From Schleiferiaceae bacterium (GTDB lineage: Bacteria; Bacteroidota; Bacteroidia; Flavobacteriales; Schleiferiaceae), in contig JAQWXR010000005.1 in the NCBI GenBank assembly GCA_029254375.1, positions 1 through 33,635 on the forward strand: a stretch of DNA of 33,635 bases. Reading direction: 5' to 3'. Below the pieces are notes generated by a model, which saw only the letters and a program-made list of their open reading frames with translations, was not told the origin of the DNA and ran no database searches. How positions within the stretch are numbered: the first letter of the stretch is position 1; each line of letters starts with the position of its first letter. The translations under genes were made by a program, and so were the position numbers. Below, piece by piece: positions 15,566 to 24,609 of the stretch.

Positions 15566-17968
15566 TTAGTGTTGAAGATAAACAAAGGAATAAGGCGCAA
15601 GGGTGGCGCTAGAAATGCCAATTTCGGCCTCGCCTGCCAAACGTGTCACATCTTGACTAAGAGAGTGCACATAGGGTCTGGAGCCGCGGTTGAGGAGGAT
15701 CCACACATGTTCCGTGAGGTACTGGCGGTGGATGACAAGCACGTCCGCGCTGGGGCTAAACACTTCGGTGTAGCCATAGCTGAGGGCCATGCTGTTTTTG
15801 CGTGCGATAACGATTTCTTGGGTGCGCAAACGGAGAGCCTGTTCAGCCGGGCTGTAGTTGGCCCACTTCATAAAGCGGCGGTTGTCCGGATCGTTTCCGC
15901 CGGCCATGCCGTATTCGTCGCCGTAATAGACCACGGGGATGCCCGGGACGGCGTGGTTGAGGGCGTGTAGAAGGGCAAGTCGCTGGTAGCCCACCGTGTC
16001 GCCCGCTTGGATGTTGCGGGTATAACCTGCGAGCTTGCTGTCTTCGTCCGGAGATACGCTGCGGTCCGCCAGGGAGATAAAGCGTGGCTTGTCTTGGTTG
16101 CCCGAAATGTTCCCCATCAAATGGTGGTAGCCGTAGATGTTGAGGCTGTTTTGGAGCACGGAGGCCATTCGGGGCGCATCGGCTCCCAAATCTGCACAGT
16201 ACTGTACGGCGGCATCGTAAAAGTTGAAGTCGAACTGCGCGTCCAACATCCCGGCCCCCAAATAACTGGCAATGAGGTCAGCTGAACCGTACGTCTCGCC
16301 AATTTGGTAGAGGCGCTGTCCGCTTTGGTTTTGCTTCTTCAGCTTCTTTGTGAGCGTGCGCCAGTAGAGAAGGTCAACATGCTTTGTGGCGTCGTGTCGA
16401 AACCCATCGATGCCGTAATCGGTCATCCACACCAAGGCCGAATCGGTCATCGGTTCCACGACGTCAGGGCGGCGCAAGTCCAAGGTGGGCAAATGCGCAT
16501 CAAACCATGTGGTTAAGCGGTGATCGTCCCAGCGTTCCGTGTTGAGGCTGCTGTCTGGTAAGTAAAGCGAGGTCGCCCAGTCGCGGTGTTGCTTGTATAC
16601 GGGGTGGTCGAGGTGCACATGGTTGGCTACATAGTCCAATAGGACATTAAGATTGCGTCCGTGGGCGACGTCCAACAGCTGGTGCAGCTGTTCGGGGCTG
16701 GACATGCGGCGGTCCAATTTTTTGGCGGACGTGGGCCAATAGCCGTGGTAGCCCGAAAAGCGTGTCATTACCCCGCCTTTGTTCCAAAGGCCATATGCGC
16801 CTTGGGGGTTGCGGCCAATGGGTGAAAGCCACACCGTATTGAAGCCAAAATCCTCAAAGTAGCCCGACTCCACGGCCTGGGTAATGCCCGAAACGTCCCC
16901 GCCCATGTAGTCTGCGAGAGGGAGGACATCTGGGCGATTCAAAGGAGCATCATTGCTGCTGTCACCATTGGCAAAACGGTCCACCATCATGAAGTAGAGG
17001 GTCGCATTTTCCCAATCACTGCGCGTGAGCTGGCGGGTATGCCAAATCATGCGGTCCTCACCAAAGGGAATCAGAACGTCGTTGCTGATTTGGGCGCCGT
17101 TGTGGGAGTAGAGGTGCAGGTGGTTGCGCTCGGACCAATCTGAATGCTCGGGTAAATAGACCCACACGGTGCCGTTTTCCTTACGCACTACGGCAGAGGC
17201 CGGCAGCGCATAGGTATTCCAGAACGCCAAGACCTCTTGAGCGGCAGGAAGCGTGTCGAGCACGACAAAAGAAACGTCCTCGTCGGTTCCGCCATCGCCC
17301 ACATTGAGTGCCCGTAAAGGCGCACAAGGCTGACCGGGCAATGCAACCGTCAGGCTGTGGTTAAAGCTGCCAAATCCATTGGGAACCAAGGTGCTGTCAT
17401 CGCCTGCCTGCAATCGCTCTTCGCCGTTGACATTAAACTTGTAGCTGTAGTTTCCGGCAGGCAGTTGAAGGGTCGCCTGGTAGCTGCCACCGGTTGAATC
17501 GCCCATGTAGCGCATAGGGTTGGCGCCTCGGTTCCAGTTGTTGAAGGACCCAAAAAGGGTCACACGTAAGCTGTCCGACGCCGGCCCATAGCGGAAGGTC
17601 ACAGGCTGGGCCAAGCTTTGCTTGAGGAGCAAGCTGTATTTACCATCGGCCGCATGAAATGTGACCGTACCCAAGGGGGTGTCCATGTGTCCTTTTATCC
17701 GGTATATCGCCGAATCGTTTTGGTAGCTCACCTTTAATCCCTTGGGCCAATCCACCGATTCTACCTCGGAAAGCACGTAGTCTTCTACGTAGAGCTTCGT
17801 TTCGCCCTCCACCAATTGCAAGGGACGGAATCCGAGGCCCGCGTCCTCATCGCCAATGGGCACGGAAGGGCCTCCGCAGCTCGCTAGGAGCACGATAAGG
17901 GCCAAAGGGCAGAAGGGTTGAAGGGTCAAAGGGTTTAAGGGTTGAAATTGGTCCTGAATGGCTTTCAA
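15566..17968 (-). CDS. SusA-like GH13 amylase/neopullulanase, lipoprotein, unusual TTG start
   Basis: 800 residues if translation begins at the TTG at 17968; no ATG exists before the hydrophobic stretch. ALIVLLASC is a good lipobox (C31), but the n-region is odd and is encoded by the octamer repeat at 17899-17946. Residues ~90-185 look like a CBM48/E-set starch-binding domain (VTLFGSFNNWNRG, then GNYSYKFNVNGE), followed by a second beta domain and the GH13 barrel: LLDYVANHVH, GFRHD (nucleophile D526), IGETYG (E558), GNQDKPRF (D626). Region IV has Gln where His is usual. It likely cuts maltodextrins into maltose. It starts 5 bp after the maltose phosphorylase stop, so it should be cotranscribed with it. 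Confidence 0.9.
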   Translation of the reverse strand: MKAIQDQFQPLNPLTLQPFCPLALIVLLASCGGPSVPIGDEDAGLGFRPLQLVEGETKLYVEDYVLSEVESVDWPKGLKVSYQNDSAIYRIKGHMDTPLGTVTFHAADGKYSLLLKQSLAQPVTFRYGPASDSLRVTLFGSFNNWNRGANPMRYMGDSTGGSYQATLQLPAGNYSYKFNVNGEERLQAGDDSTLVPNGFGSFNHSLTVALPGQPCAPLRALNVGDGGTDEDVSFVVLDTLPAAQEVLAFWNTYALPASAVVRKENGTVWVYLPEHSDWSERNHLHLYSHNGAQISNDVLIPFGEDRMIWHTRQLTRSDWENATLYFMMVDRFANGDSSNDAPLNRPDVLPLADYMGGDVSGITQAVESGYFEDFGFNTVWLSPIGRNPQGAYGLWNKGGVMTRFSGYHGYWPTSAKKLDRRMSSPEQLHQLLDVAHGRNLNVLLDYVANHVHLDHPVYKQHRDWATSLYLPDSSLNTERWDDHRLTTWFDAHLPTLDLRRPDVVEPMTDSALVWMTDYGIDGFRHDATKHVDLLYWRTLTKKLKKQNQSGQRLYQIGETYGSADLIASYLGAGMLDAQFDFNFYDAAVQYCADLGADAPRMASVLQNSLNIYGYHHLMGNISGNQDKPRFISLADRSVSPDEDSKLAGYTRNIQAGDTVGYQRLALLHALNHAVPGIPVVYYGDEYGMAGGNDPDNRRFMKWANYSPAEQALRLRTQEIVIARKNSMALSYGYTEVFSPSADVLVIHRQYLTEHVWILLNRGSRPYVHSLSQDVTRLAGEAEIGISSATLAPYSFVYLQH
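17899..17946 (-). repeat. Six tandem TTNNNCCC octamers inside the SusA-like gene start
   Basis: Read on the minus strand: TTCAACCC, TTAAACCC, TTTGACCC, TTCAACCC, TTCTGCCC, TTTGGCCC, exactly 8 bp apart. They encode the Pro/Leu-rich part of the signal peptide. Eight is not a multiple of three, so gain or loss of a unit would shift the frame. Confidence 0.75.
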
Positions 17969-17973
17969 ACGAT

Positions 17974-20268
17974 CTAACCGTTAAACGTTTCGTGACATTG
18001 CAACATGCGGGCGGTTCCAGCGACATGGAAGATGACGTCCGGTCCTTCTTTGTGTGTCACGGTGAGTCCATTTTCGGAGACGTGAATGTGCAAAAGAGCG
18101 CCGCGCCAACGCAAATGGAAGGAGAGGCGGGTCCATTGTTCGGGCAAGAAGGGCTGGAAGTGCAGGTCCTCGCCAATGATCTTCATGCCACCAAATCCAT
18201 AAACTACGGACATCCAGGTGCCTCCCATCGCGGTGACGTGAAGGCCTTGGTATACTTCGTTGTTATAATCATCAAGGTCTAGTCGGGCGGTACGCAAATA
18301 AAGCTCGTAAGCCTTCTTTTTGTAACCGAGGCGGCTGGCCAAAACAGTGTGAACACAGGGGCTCAAAGAACTTTCGTGCACGGTGAGGGGCTCATAGAAA
18401 TCAAAGTGGCGCTTGAGGACGTCTAGGTCTGTGCGGTCTTCAAAGAAAAACATGCCCTGGAGGGTGTCCGCCTGCTTGATGTAGCATGAGCGCAGGATGC
18501 GGTCCCAGCTCCATTTCTGGTTGATAGGGCGCTGGGTTGGATCCAATTCGGCGACAGGAACGAGTTCCTTGTCCAAGAAGCCATCTTGCTGAAGGAATAC
18601 TTGATGTTCTTCGCTGTAGGGGTAGTATAGGTTTTCCCGAATGGCCTCCCACTGCTCGATTTCGTCGGGGTCCAATTGGAGTTTTGCGAGGAGCTCGGCG
18701 TAGTCCGCGGGCTGCTCTATGGCCAACCACTGAGCACATTCGGCCGCGTATTCCAAACACCACGCGGCCATGAAGTTAGTGTAGTAGTTGTTGTTAACGT
18801 TGTTTTCGTATTCGTTCGGACCGGTGACGCCCAAAATGACAAACTTTTCTTGGGCATCGCTCCAGTTGACGCGCTGGGCCCAGAAACGAGCGATGGCGAC
18901 GAGCACTTCCAAGCCGCCCTCGGCGAGGTAGCTGCGGTCTTGGGTGTGGCGAATGTAGTTGTAGATGCCGTATGCGATGGCCCCGTTGCGGTGGATTTCT
19001 TCAAAGGTGATTTCCCACTCGTTGTGGCATTCTTCGCCGTTCATGGTAACCATGGGGAAGAGGGCCGCTCCGTCGGTGAATCCAAGCTTCTCCGCGTTTT
19101 CGATGGCTTTCCCGAGCTGCTTATAGCGGTAGACCAATAGGTTTTTGGCCACGCTTTGGTCCGTGGAGGCCATGTAGAAGGGCAGGCAGTAGGCTTCGGT
19201 GTCCCAGTAGGTTGAGCCGCCATATTTTTCGCCGGTAAAGCCTTTGGGGCCGATGTTCAAGCGGGAATCTACTCCTGTAAACGTTTGCAACAAGTGGAAG
19301 ATGTTAAAGCGAATGCCTTGCTGAGCCGAATCATCGCCGCCAATCTGAATATCGGCCAATTCCCATTTAGTGACCCAAGCGCTGGCGTGAGCATTGCGCA
19401 AGGCTTCGTAGCCCTTGGATGCAGCGAGTTGGGCTTGTTCTTCAGCGCGTGCTACGACTTGCTCGGGGGCGGCATTCAGGCTGTTCACTACGCCGACATA
19501 CTTGAGGACGTGAACGGATTGACCCGCTTCTAGGGCCGCGCTGTAGCTGCTTTCTACATAGCCTTCGCGTCCAGAAGCACTGGGCGTCAGTACTTGTCCC
19601 TCAGCCCTGACCACACAGCGCATGGCGGCCGCGACATGAAAATCGAGCTTTTTGGTTTTTGCATGGACAAAGCCATGGCCCGCACTCGACGCGTGGCCTT
19701 GCTGGGCCCAAAAGGTCTCTTCCCAGTTAGCATCGGAATTCACCACGTTGAAATTCAAAAAGGGCGCTATCTCAACATTAGCTCCCTCGTTGGCAGTCAC
19801 TCGATACGAAATGGCAGCCACCTCGTCGTCTACAATGCTTAAAAAACGCTCGGCTTCGACGCGCACGCTCAGGCCGTTGGCCAGGGTGGCGGTGAAGGTT
19901 CGGCGCAAGAGGCCTTGGTGCATATCCAACTCGCGATGGAAGCTGGAGACCGCCGAGGCCTTAGCTAGGTCGAGCACCTTCCCGTTCACTCGGACATGGA
20001 TTCCCGTGAAGTTGACGGCATTGAGGACTTTGGCAAAATACTCGGGATAGCCATTTTTCCACCAGCCTACTTTGGTCTTATCGGGGTAGTACACTCCGGC
20101 GATGTAGGTGCCAAGAAGATGCTTTCCGGAGAATCCCTCTTCATTATTGGCACGCTGGCCCATGCGACCGTTTCCCAGGGCAAAGAGGGACTCAGAAAGG
20201 ATTTGCTGCTCGGGATTCCAAGTGGACTCTATGAGCTTCCAAGGGTGGGGGTCAATCGCAGGTTTCAT
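17974..20268 (-). CDS. mapA: Maltose phosphorylase (GH65)
   Basis: 764 residues, the normal GH65 phosphorylase length. An N-terminal beta-sandwich (~1-270) is followed by an (alpha/alpha)6 barrel. The catalytic acid lies in VTGPNEYENN, E486, close to E487 of the Lactobacillus enzyme. The phosphate-loop block HESSLSPCVH is present, as is TYWDTEAYCLP. The enzyme splits maltose with inorganic phosphate into beta-glucose-1-phosphate and glucose in the cytoplasm; there is no signal peptide. Specificity for maltose over trehalose or kojibiose is inferred from pgmB next door and the two amylases. It lies 24 bp after pgmB and 5 bp before the SusA-like gene. Confidence 0.93.
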   Translation of the reverse strand: MKPAIDPHPWKLIESTWNPEQQILSESLFALGNGRMGQRANNEEGFSGKHLLGTYIAGVYYPDKTKVGWWKNGYPEYFAKVLNAVNFTGIHVRVNGKVLDLAKASAVSSFHRELDMHQGLLRRTFTATLANGLSVRVEAERFLSIVDDEVAAISYRVTANEGANVEIAPFLNFNVVNSDANWEETFWAQQGHASSAGHGFVHAKTKKLDFHVAAAMRCVVRAEGQVLTPSASGREGYVESSYSAALEAGQSVHVLKYVGVVNSLNAAPEQVVARAEEQAQLAASKGYEALRNAHASAWVTKWELADIQIGGDDSAQQGIRFNIFHLLQTFTGVDSRLNIGPKGFTGEKYGGSTYWDTEAYCLPFYMASTDQSVAKNLLVYRYKQLGKAIENAEKLGFTDGAALFPMVTMNGEECHNEWEITFEEIHRNGAIAYGIYNYIRHTQDRSYLAEGGLEVLVAIARFWAQRVNWSDAQEKFVILGVTGPNEYENNVNNNYYTNFMAAWCLEYAAECAQWLAIEQPADYAELLAKLQLDPDEIEQWEAIRENLYYPYSEEHQVFLQQDGFLDKELVPVAELDPTQRPINQKWSWDRILRSCYIKQADTLQGMFFFEDRTDLDVLKRHFDFYEPLTVHESSLSPCVHTVLASRLGYKKKAYELYLRTARLDLDDYNNEVYQGLHVTAMGGTWMSVVYGFGGMKIIGEDLHFQPFLPEQWTRLSFHLRWRGALLHIHVSENGLTVTHKEGPDVIFHVAGTARMLQCHETFNG

Positions 20269-20292
20269 GCAAGGGAGAATTTACAAAAAGTC

Positions 20293-20943
20293 TTAAAGAC
20301 TATCTACAAGAAGTTGTGGATCAGGTATTTCAATAAAGGACTGGATGACCCGATGGGCTGAGCCAAGCACCTGAGGATCCCCTAGCCCGATGCAGGCCAT
20401 TCCGCCAGCCTGGGCGGCTTCGACGCCGGCCGCGGCATCTTCAAACACGAGGCAGGCCTCCGGGGCTAAACCTAATAGACGAGCCCCCTCCAAGAATACT
20501 TCGGGGTTGGGCTTGGAAGCGCTTACGACCGTTCCGTCAACAATGGCATCAAATGCGTCGAGCAAGCCAATGCGCTCAAGGATGGGGACGGCATTTTTGG
20601 AGGCAGAACCGAGGGCAATTTTGAATCCTTGAATTCGGGCTTTATCTAGAAAATGCGCCACGCCAGGGAGGGTTTCTTCGCCCCCAATTTGATCAATGCA
20701 TTCCAGATACCACTGGTTTTTTTGATGCATCCAGTGCATCTTTTCTTCGGGACTAAGTGTCAACTGTCCCCAGGTGAGAATGCGTTCCAAGGATTCAACG
20801 CGGGAGATGCCTTTGAGCTGCTCATTTTCTTCGTGCCCAAATTCAATCCCCAAAGCAGAGGCCATGCGCTGCCACGCCACAAAATGATACTTGGCGGTGT
20901 CTACAATGACCCCGTCCAAATCAAAGAGGAATCCCTGGATCAC
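20293..20943 (-). CDS. pgmB: Beta-phosphoglucomutase
   Basis: 216-residue HAD-family phosphomutase that turns beta-glucose-1-phosphate from maltose phosphorylase into glucose-6-phosphate. The N-terminal FLFDLDGVIVDT gives nucleophile D8 and acid/base D10, the same numbers as in the Lactococcus enzyme. Next come the cap-domain motif around KGISRVESLERIL, the motif-II serine and Lys in ALGSASKNA, and the Mg site VFEDAAAGVEAA. Its ATG overlaps the stop of the upstream kinase gene as ATGA (translational coupling likely), and maltose phosphorylase follows after 24 bp. The gene pair is diagnostic of phosphorolytic maltose use. Confidence 0.95.
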   Translation of the reverse strand: MIQGFLFDLDGVIVDTAKYHFVAWQRMASALGIEFGHEENEQLKGISRVESLERILTWGQLTLSPEEKMHWMHQKNQWYLECIDQIGGEETLPGVAHFLDKARIQGFKIALGSASKNAVPILERIGLLDAFDAIVDGTVVSASKPNPEVFLEGARLLGLAPEACLVFEDAAAGVEAAQAGGMACIGLGDPQVLGSAHRVIQSFIEIPDPQLLVDSL

Positions 20944-21818
20944 GCGCGAGCGACCTTGTCCAGGACGCGCAGCACATGGAGGTGGTAGTCCACCAATCGA
21001 TTGACAGGTTTTGCCTGGGTCCTGCCATAGGTGATGCTCATTTTCTCACAGCAGTCTTTCAGTAAACCCTCAAATGCTTTAGCTACAGAACCGACAAAAT
21101 TGACGGGAGCGCCCTTACGCGCCTCCGAGAAGCAGAGCACATGTATTTCCAAAAATTTTTGGAAGCCATCTCGCACAATGGCCTGGATGTAAGGGCTGTC
21201 GGAATGATCCCCTGCAAAGCGGGAAAAAGATGCTAAATACACGTTGGCATGAGGCTGGTGATAGACGTGATGAAAAATCTCATCCTTGTCCGTCTTGTAC
21301 TGTTGCTCAAATGCTTGAAGCAAAGCTTCGGGCATTCGCTTGTATATATAATCGGCGACGAGTCGCTTTCCAATAAAACTAGCGGAACCCTCGTCGCCAA
21401 GTACATAGGCCAAAGCGGGTAGTTCTTCACGGATGTTTTCGCCGTCAAAAAAACAAGAGTTTGAGCCGGTCCCCAAAATACAGGCCACATGCGGAACGCC
21501 ATCAAAGGTGGCATAGGCGGCGGCCTTTAAGTCATGGTCAACATAGATCACCGCCTGCTTAAAGACATTGGACAAGCCATTTTTGATCACTTTGTTGAGC
21601 TTCTCCGAAGAGCAGCCAGCTCCATAGAACCAAACCTGTTCCACTTTAGGGACATAAGAAGGAATTTCTGGGTGATTAGTCAAGACTTGCTCGACGGTCG
21701 CTGAGGAATGGAAATAGGGGTTGAAGCCCATGACGGACCAACGCTTGATTTCTTGGCCATGGCCGTCCAAAAGGATCCAATCGGCCTTGGTGGAGCCGCT
21801 TTCAACAATAATGATCAT
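20940..21818 (-). CDS. BadF/BcrA-type ATPase family sugar kinase (N-acetylglucosamine kinase-like; candidate glucokinase)
   Basis: 292 residues of the ASKHA fold. The phosphate-1 loop is ESGSTKADW near the N-terminus; later come CILGTGSNSCFF (phosphate 2) and YVLGDEGSASFIGK, typical of BadF-type GlcNAc kinases. Bacteroidota versions are usually annotated N-acetylglucosamine kinase. Here it sits between gap and pgmB in a maltose operon, where phosphorolysis releases one free glucose per maltose and no other glucokinase is in the cluster. I therefore infer that it may phosphorylate glucose. It is 15 bp after gap and overlaps pgmB by 4 bp. Confidence 0.88.
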   Translation of the reverse strand: MIIIVESGSTKADWILLDGHGQEIKRWSVMGFNPYFHSSATVEQVLTNHPEIPSYVPKVEQVWFYGAGCSSEKLNKVIKNGLSNVFKQAVIYVDHDLKAAAYATFDGVPHVACILGTGSNSCFFDGENIREELPALAYVLGDEGSASFIGKRLVADYIYKRMPEALLQAFEQQYKTDKDEIFHHVYHQPHANVYLASFSRFAGDHSDSPYIQAIVRDGFQKFLEIHVLCFSEARKGAPVNFVGSVAKAFEGLLKDCCEKMSITYGRTQAKPVNRLVDYHLHVLRVLDKVARA

Positions 21819-21833
21819 AGGGTAGTTGTCTGA

Positions 21834-22847
<1,014 letters not shown>

Positions 22848-23825
22848 TTAGATAGAGAGAATTTTGGACACCCGATGAAGTTCCATATCCAACGGGGCCT
22901 TATTGTAGATAGCTTGTTGTAAGAAGGTCTGTGTAAGCTGTCCATTGACGAGACCCACCATGATATCGCTTTTGCCGTTTAAAAGAGACTCCACCGCAGC
23001 AACACCTAATTGACTAGCATTCACTCGGTCCAAAGCACTGGGAGAACCTCCGCGTTGAATGTGGCCCAAAATGGTGACTTTAATATCGAGTTCAGGGTAG
23101 CGGGCCTCCAAAGACTTAGCCAAATCGAAAGGCTTGCCGAGGCGGTTGCCTTCGGCGACCACAATGATGTTGCTTGTTTTTTTATTTTCGGCTCCACGAT
23201 CAATGGAGGCGTATAGGTCCTCCATCGAGGTGTTCTTTTCAGGAAGCACAATGTCAAGAGCGCCCGTAGCGACCCCTGCCGACAAAGCGATGAATCCCGC
23301 ATCACGGCCCATTACTTCTACGATGAACATGCGGTTATGGCTGTTGGCGGTGTCACGGATCTTGTCAATGCACTCCACGACGGTATTGGTCGCGGTGTCA
23401 TAGCCAATGGTATAGTCTGTACCAAACAAATCATTGTCAATGGTTCCTGGGATGCCGACTACGGCGATACCGTGCTCTTCGTGAAGTAAATGGGCTCCCG
23501 TAAAGGTGCCATCCCCTCCGATAACCACGAGGCCATCGATCCCTTGGCCGCGAAGCTGTTCGGCAGCTTTGGCTCGGCCTTCGGGGGTTCGGAACTCGGC
23601 GGAGCGCGCAGATTTTAGCATGGTTCCACCTTGCGCTAAAATATTTTTTACGCTCTTGGAATGAAGGGCTTCAAACGCGCCTTCGATCAAGCCATCATAG
23701 CCTCGGTGAACACCAAACACTTCTTTATCATAGAAAATTCCAGCCCGAACAACCGCTCTAATCGCGGCGTTCATGCCTGGAGCATCTCCTCCAGAAGTAA
23801 GTACAGCAAGGCTTTTTAATGACAT
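22848..23825 (-). CDS. pfkA: ATP-dependent 6-phosphofructokinase
   Basis: 325 residues from the ATG at 23825. The frame stays open 14 codons further up but runs through the promoter and operator. Motifs: LTSGGDAPGMN (residues 10-19), GGDGTFTGA (ATP/Mg), PGTIDND (126-132, catalytic Asp), DTATNT and EVMGRDAGFIA. The glycine in GGDGT favours ATP over pyrophosphate as donor. It makes fructose-1,6-bisphosphate, the committed glycolytic step. First gene of a seven-gene operon: a TATCTTTG box and a 19-bp palindrome lie 20-45 bp upstream, so its expression is probably tied to the maltose genes. Confidence 0.96.
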   Translation of the reverse strand: MSLKSLAVLTSGGDAPGMNAAIRAVVRAGIFYDKEVFGVHRGYDGLIEGAFEALHSKSVKNILAQGGTMLKSARSAEFRTPEGRAKAAEQLRGQGIDGLVVIGGDGTFTGAHLLHEEHGIAVVGIPGTIDNDLFGTDYTIGYDTATNTVVECIDKIRDTANSHNRMFIVEVMGRDAGFIALSAGVATGALDIVLPEKNTSMEDLYASIDRGAENKKTSNIIVVAEGNRLGKPFDLAKSLEARYPELDIKVTILGHIQRGGSPSALDRVNASQLGVAAVESLLNGKSDIMVGLVNGQLTQTFLQQAIYNKAPLDMELHRVSKILSI

Positions 23826-23844
23826 GGGCTTCAACGATAGAATC

Positions 23845-23852
23845 CAAAGATA
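23845..23852 (-). promoter_or_regulatory. Promoter -7 box (TATCTTTG) of the pfkA operon
   Basis: A perfect TAnnTTTG on the minus strand, 19 bp before the pfkA ATG. It overlaps the 19-bp palindrome by two bases. No clear -33 TTG, which would suit a promoter needing or excluded by a regulator. Confidence 0.6.
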
Positions 23853-23869
23853 GTGTATTAAATACACTA
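23851..23869. promoter_or_regulatory. Operator O1: perfect 19-bp palindrome
   Basis: TAGTGTATTAAATACACTA is a perfect palindrome around a central A. It lies between divergent pfkA and the Nudix-type regulator gene, right behind the pfkA -7 box. A dimer of the adjacent regulator is the obvious ligand (inference). Confidence 0.75.
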
Positions 23870-23883
23870 ATGCAGAAACAGAA

Positions 23884-23902
23884 AGTGTATGGGTTACATT
23901 TG
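23884..23902 (+). promoter_or_regulatory. Operator O2 and promoter box of the Nudix regulator gene
   Basis: AGTGTAT-GGG-TTACATT (23884-23900) repeats the left half of O1 exactly and 5 of 7 bases of the right half. Its right part overlaps TACATTTG (23895-23902), a perfect -7 box on the plus strand, ending 10 bp before the ATG at 23913. The centres of O1 and O2 are 32 bp apart, close to three helical turns. This suggests autoregulation. Confidence 0.6.
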
Positions 23903-23912
23903 TCTACACCCT

Positions 23913-24599
23913 ATGATAAATCCAAATATCTCCGTTGACTGCGTGGTCTTTGGCTTTGATGGCCAAAACTTAAATGTCCTTTTAATTGAGCAAAAAGACG
24001 TTGGCCAACTCCGGCGCTTTGCGTTACCCGGTGACCACTTAGAAGAAGATGAAAATCTCGACCAAGCCGCAAACCGCGTCTTGAAAGAATTGACAAATCT
24101 GAAAGGACTCTACCTGAAACAAAGTGGTGCCTTTGGCGATCCAAATCGGGTGAAGAATATCAAAGATTTGCCTTGGCTAGAAAGTAACCGAAGCGATCCT
24201 CAAGCTCGAGTCATCACCATTGCCTATTATGCCTTAGTGAAAATGGAAGACTTTAACCCTTCCGCATCCAGCTTCGCCGCGCGTGTTTTTTGGCATGACA
24301 GTTCAAATATCCCTGAACTGGCCTTTGACCATGGCGAGATTGTTCAAGAGGCCCTGGTGGTCCTGCGTCGCGAGCTGGCCGAACTTCGTGTAGGGCATGA
24401 GCTCCTCCCCGAAAAGTTCACATTAAGCCAGATGCAAGCACTATATGAAGCCATTTTAAATTACTCTTTTGACAAGAGAAACTTTCGAAAAAAGGCACTC
24501 AATGACAAGTGGGTACTTCCTTTAGAAGAAAAGCAAACAGGGGTGCTCCACAAGCCCGCCCGATTGTATACATGGAACAAAAGCCGAGTAACTCTTTAA
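23913..24599 (+). CDS. Nudix-fold transcriptional regulator (NrtR/AraR-like) with winged-helix C-terminus
   Basis: 228 residues from ATG 23913; an in-frame ATG at 23889 lies upstream of the promoter box, so I prefer the later one. Residues ~5-130 form a Nudix domain. The Nudix box (40-63) is degenerate: where hydrolases have RExxEE, it has R55-V-L-K-E59-L60, losing two of three glutamates, so it probably senses a ligand rather than hydrolysing one. The C-terminus (about 160-228) is the winged helix of Nudix regulators: FTLSQMQALYEAIL, then DKRNFRKKAL. Bacteroidota use such proteins as sugar-responsive repressors/activators (AraR-type). It faces pfkA across an operator-bearing gap and is 10 bp upstream of the sugar transporter. 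Confidence 0.9.
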   Translation: MINPNISVDCVVFGFDGQNLNVLLIEQKDVGQLRRFALPGDHLEEDENLDQAANRVLKELTNLKGLYLKQSGAFGDPNRVKNIKDLPWLESNRSDPQARVITIAYYALVKMEDFNPSASSFAARVFWHDSSNIPELAFDHGEIVQEALVVLRRELAELRVGHELLPEKFTLSQMQALYEAILNYSFDKRNFRKKALNDKWVLPLEEKQTGVLHKPARLYTWNKSRVTL

Positions 24600-24609
24600 A
24601 TCACGGCAC

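Noticed and set aside
18676-19140. Open frame antisense to maltose phosphorylase
   Set aside because: Shadow of a well-supported gene; Val-rich composition arises from the complementary codons.
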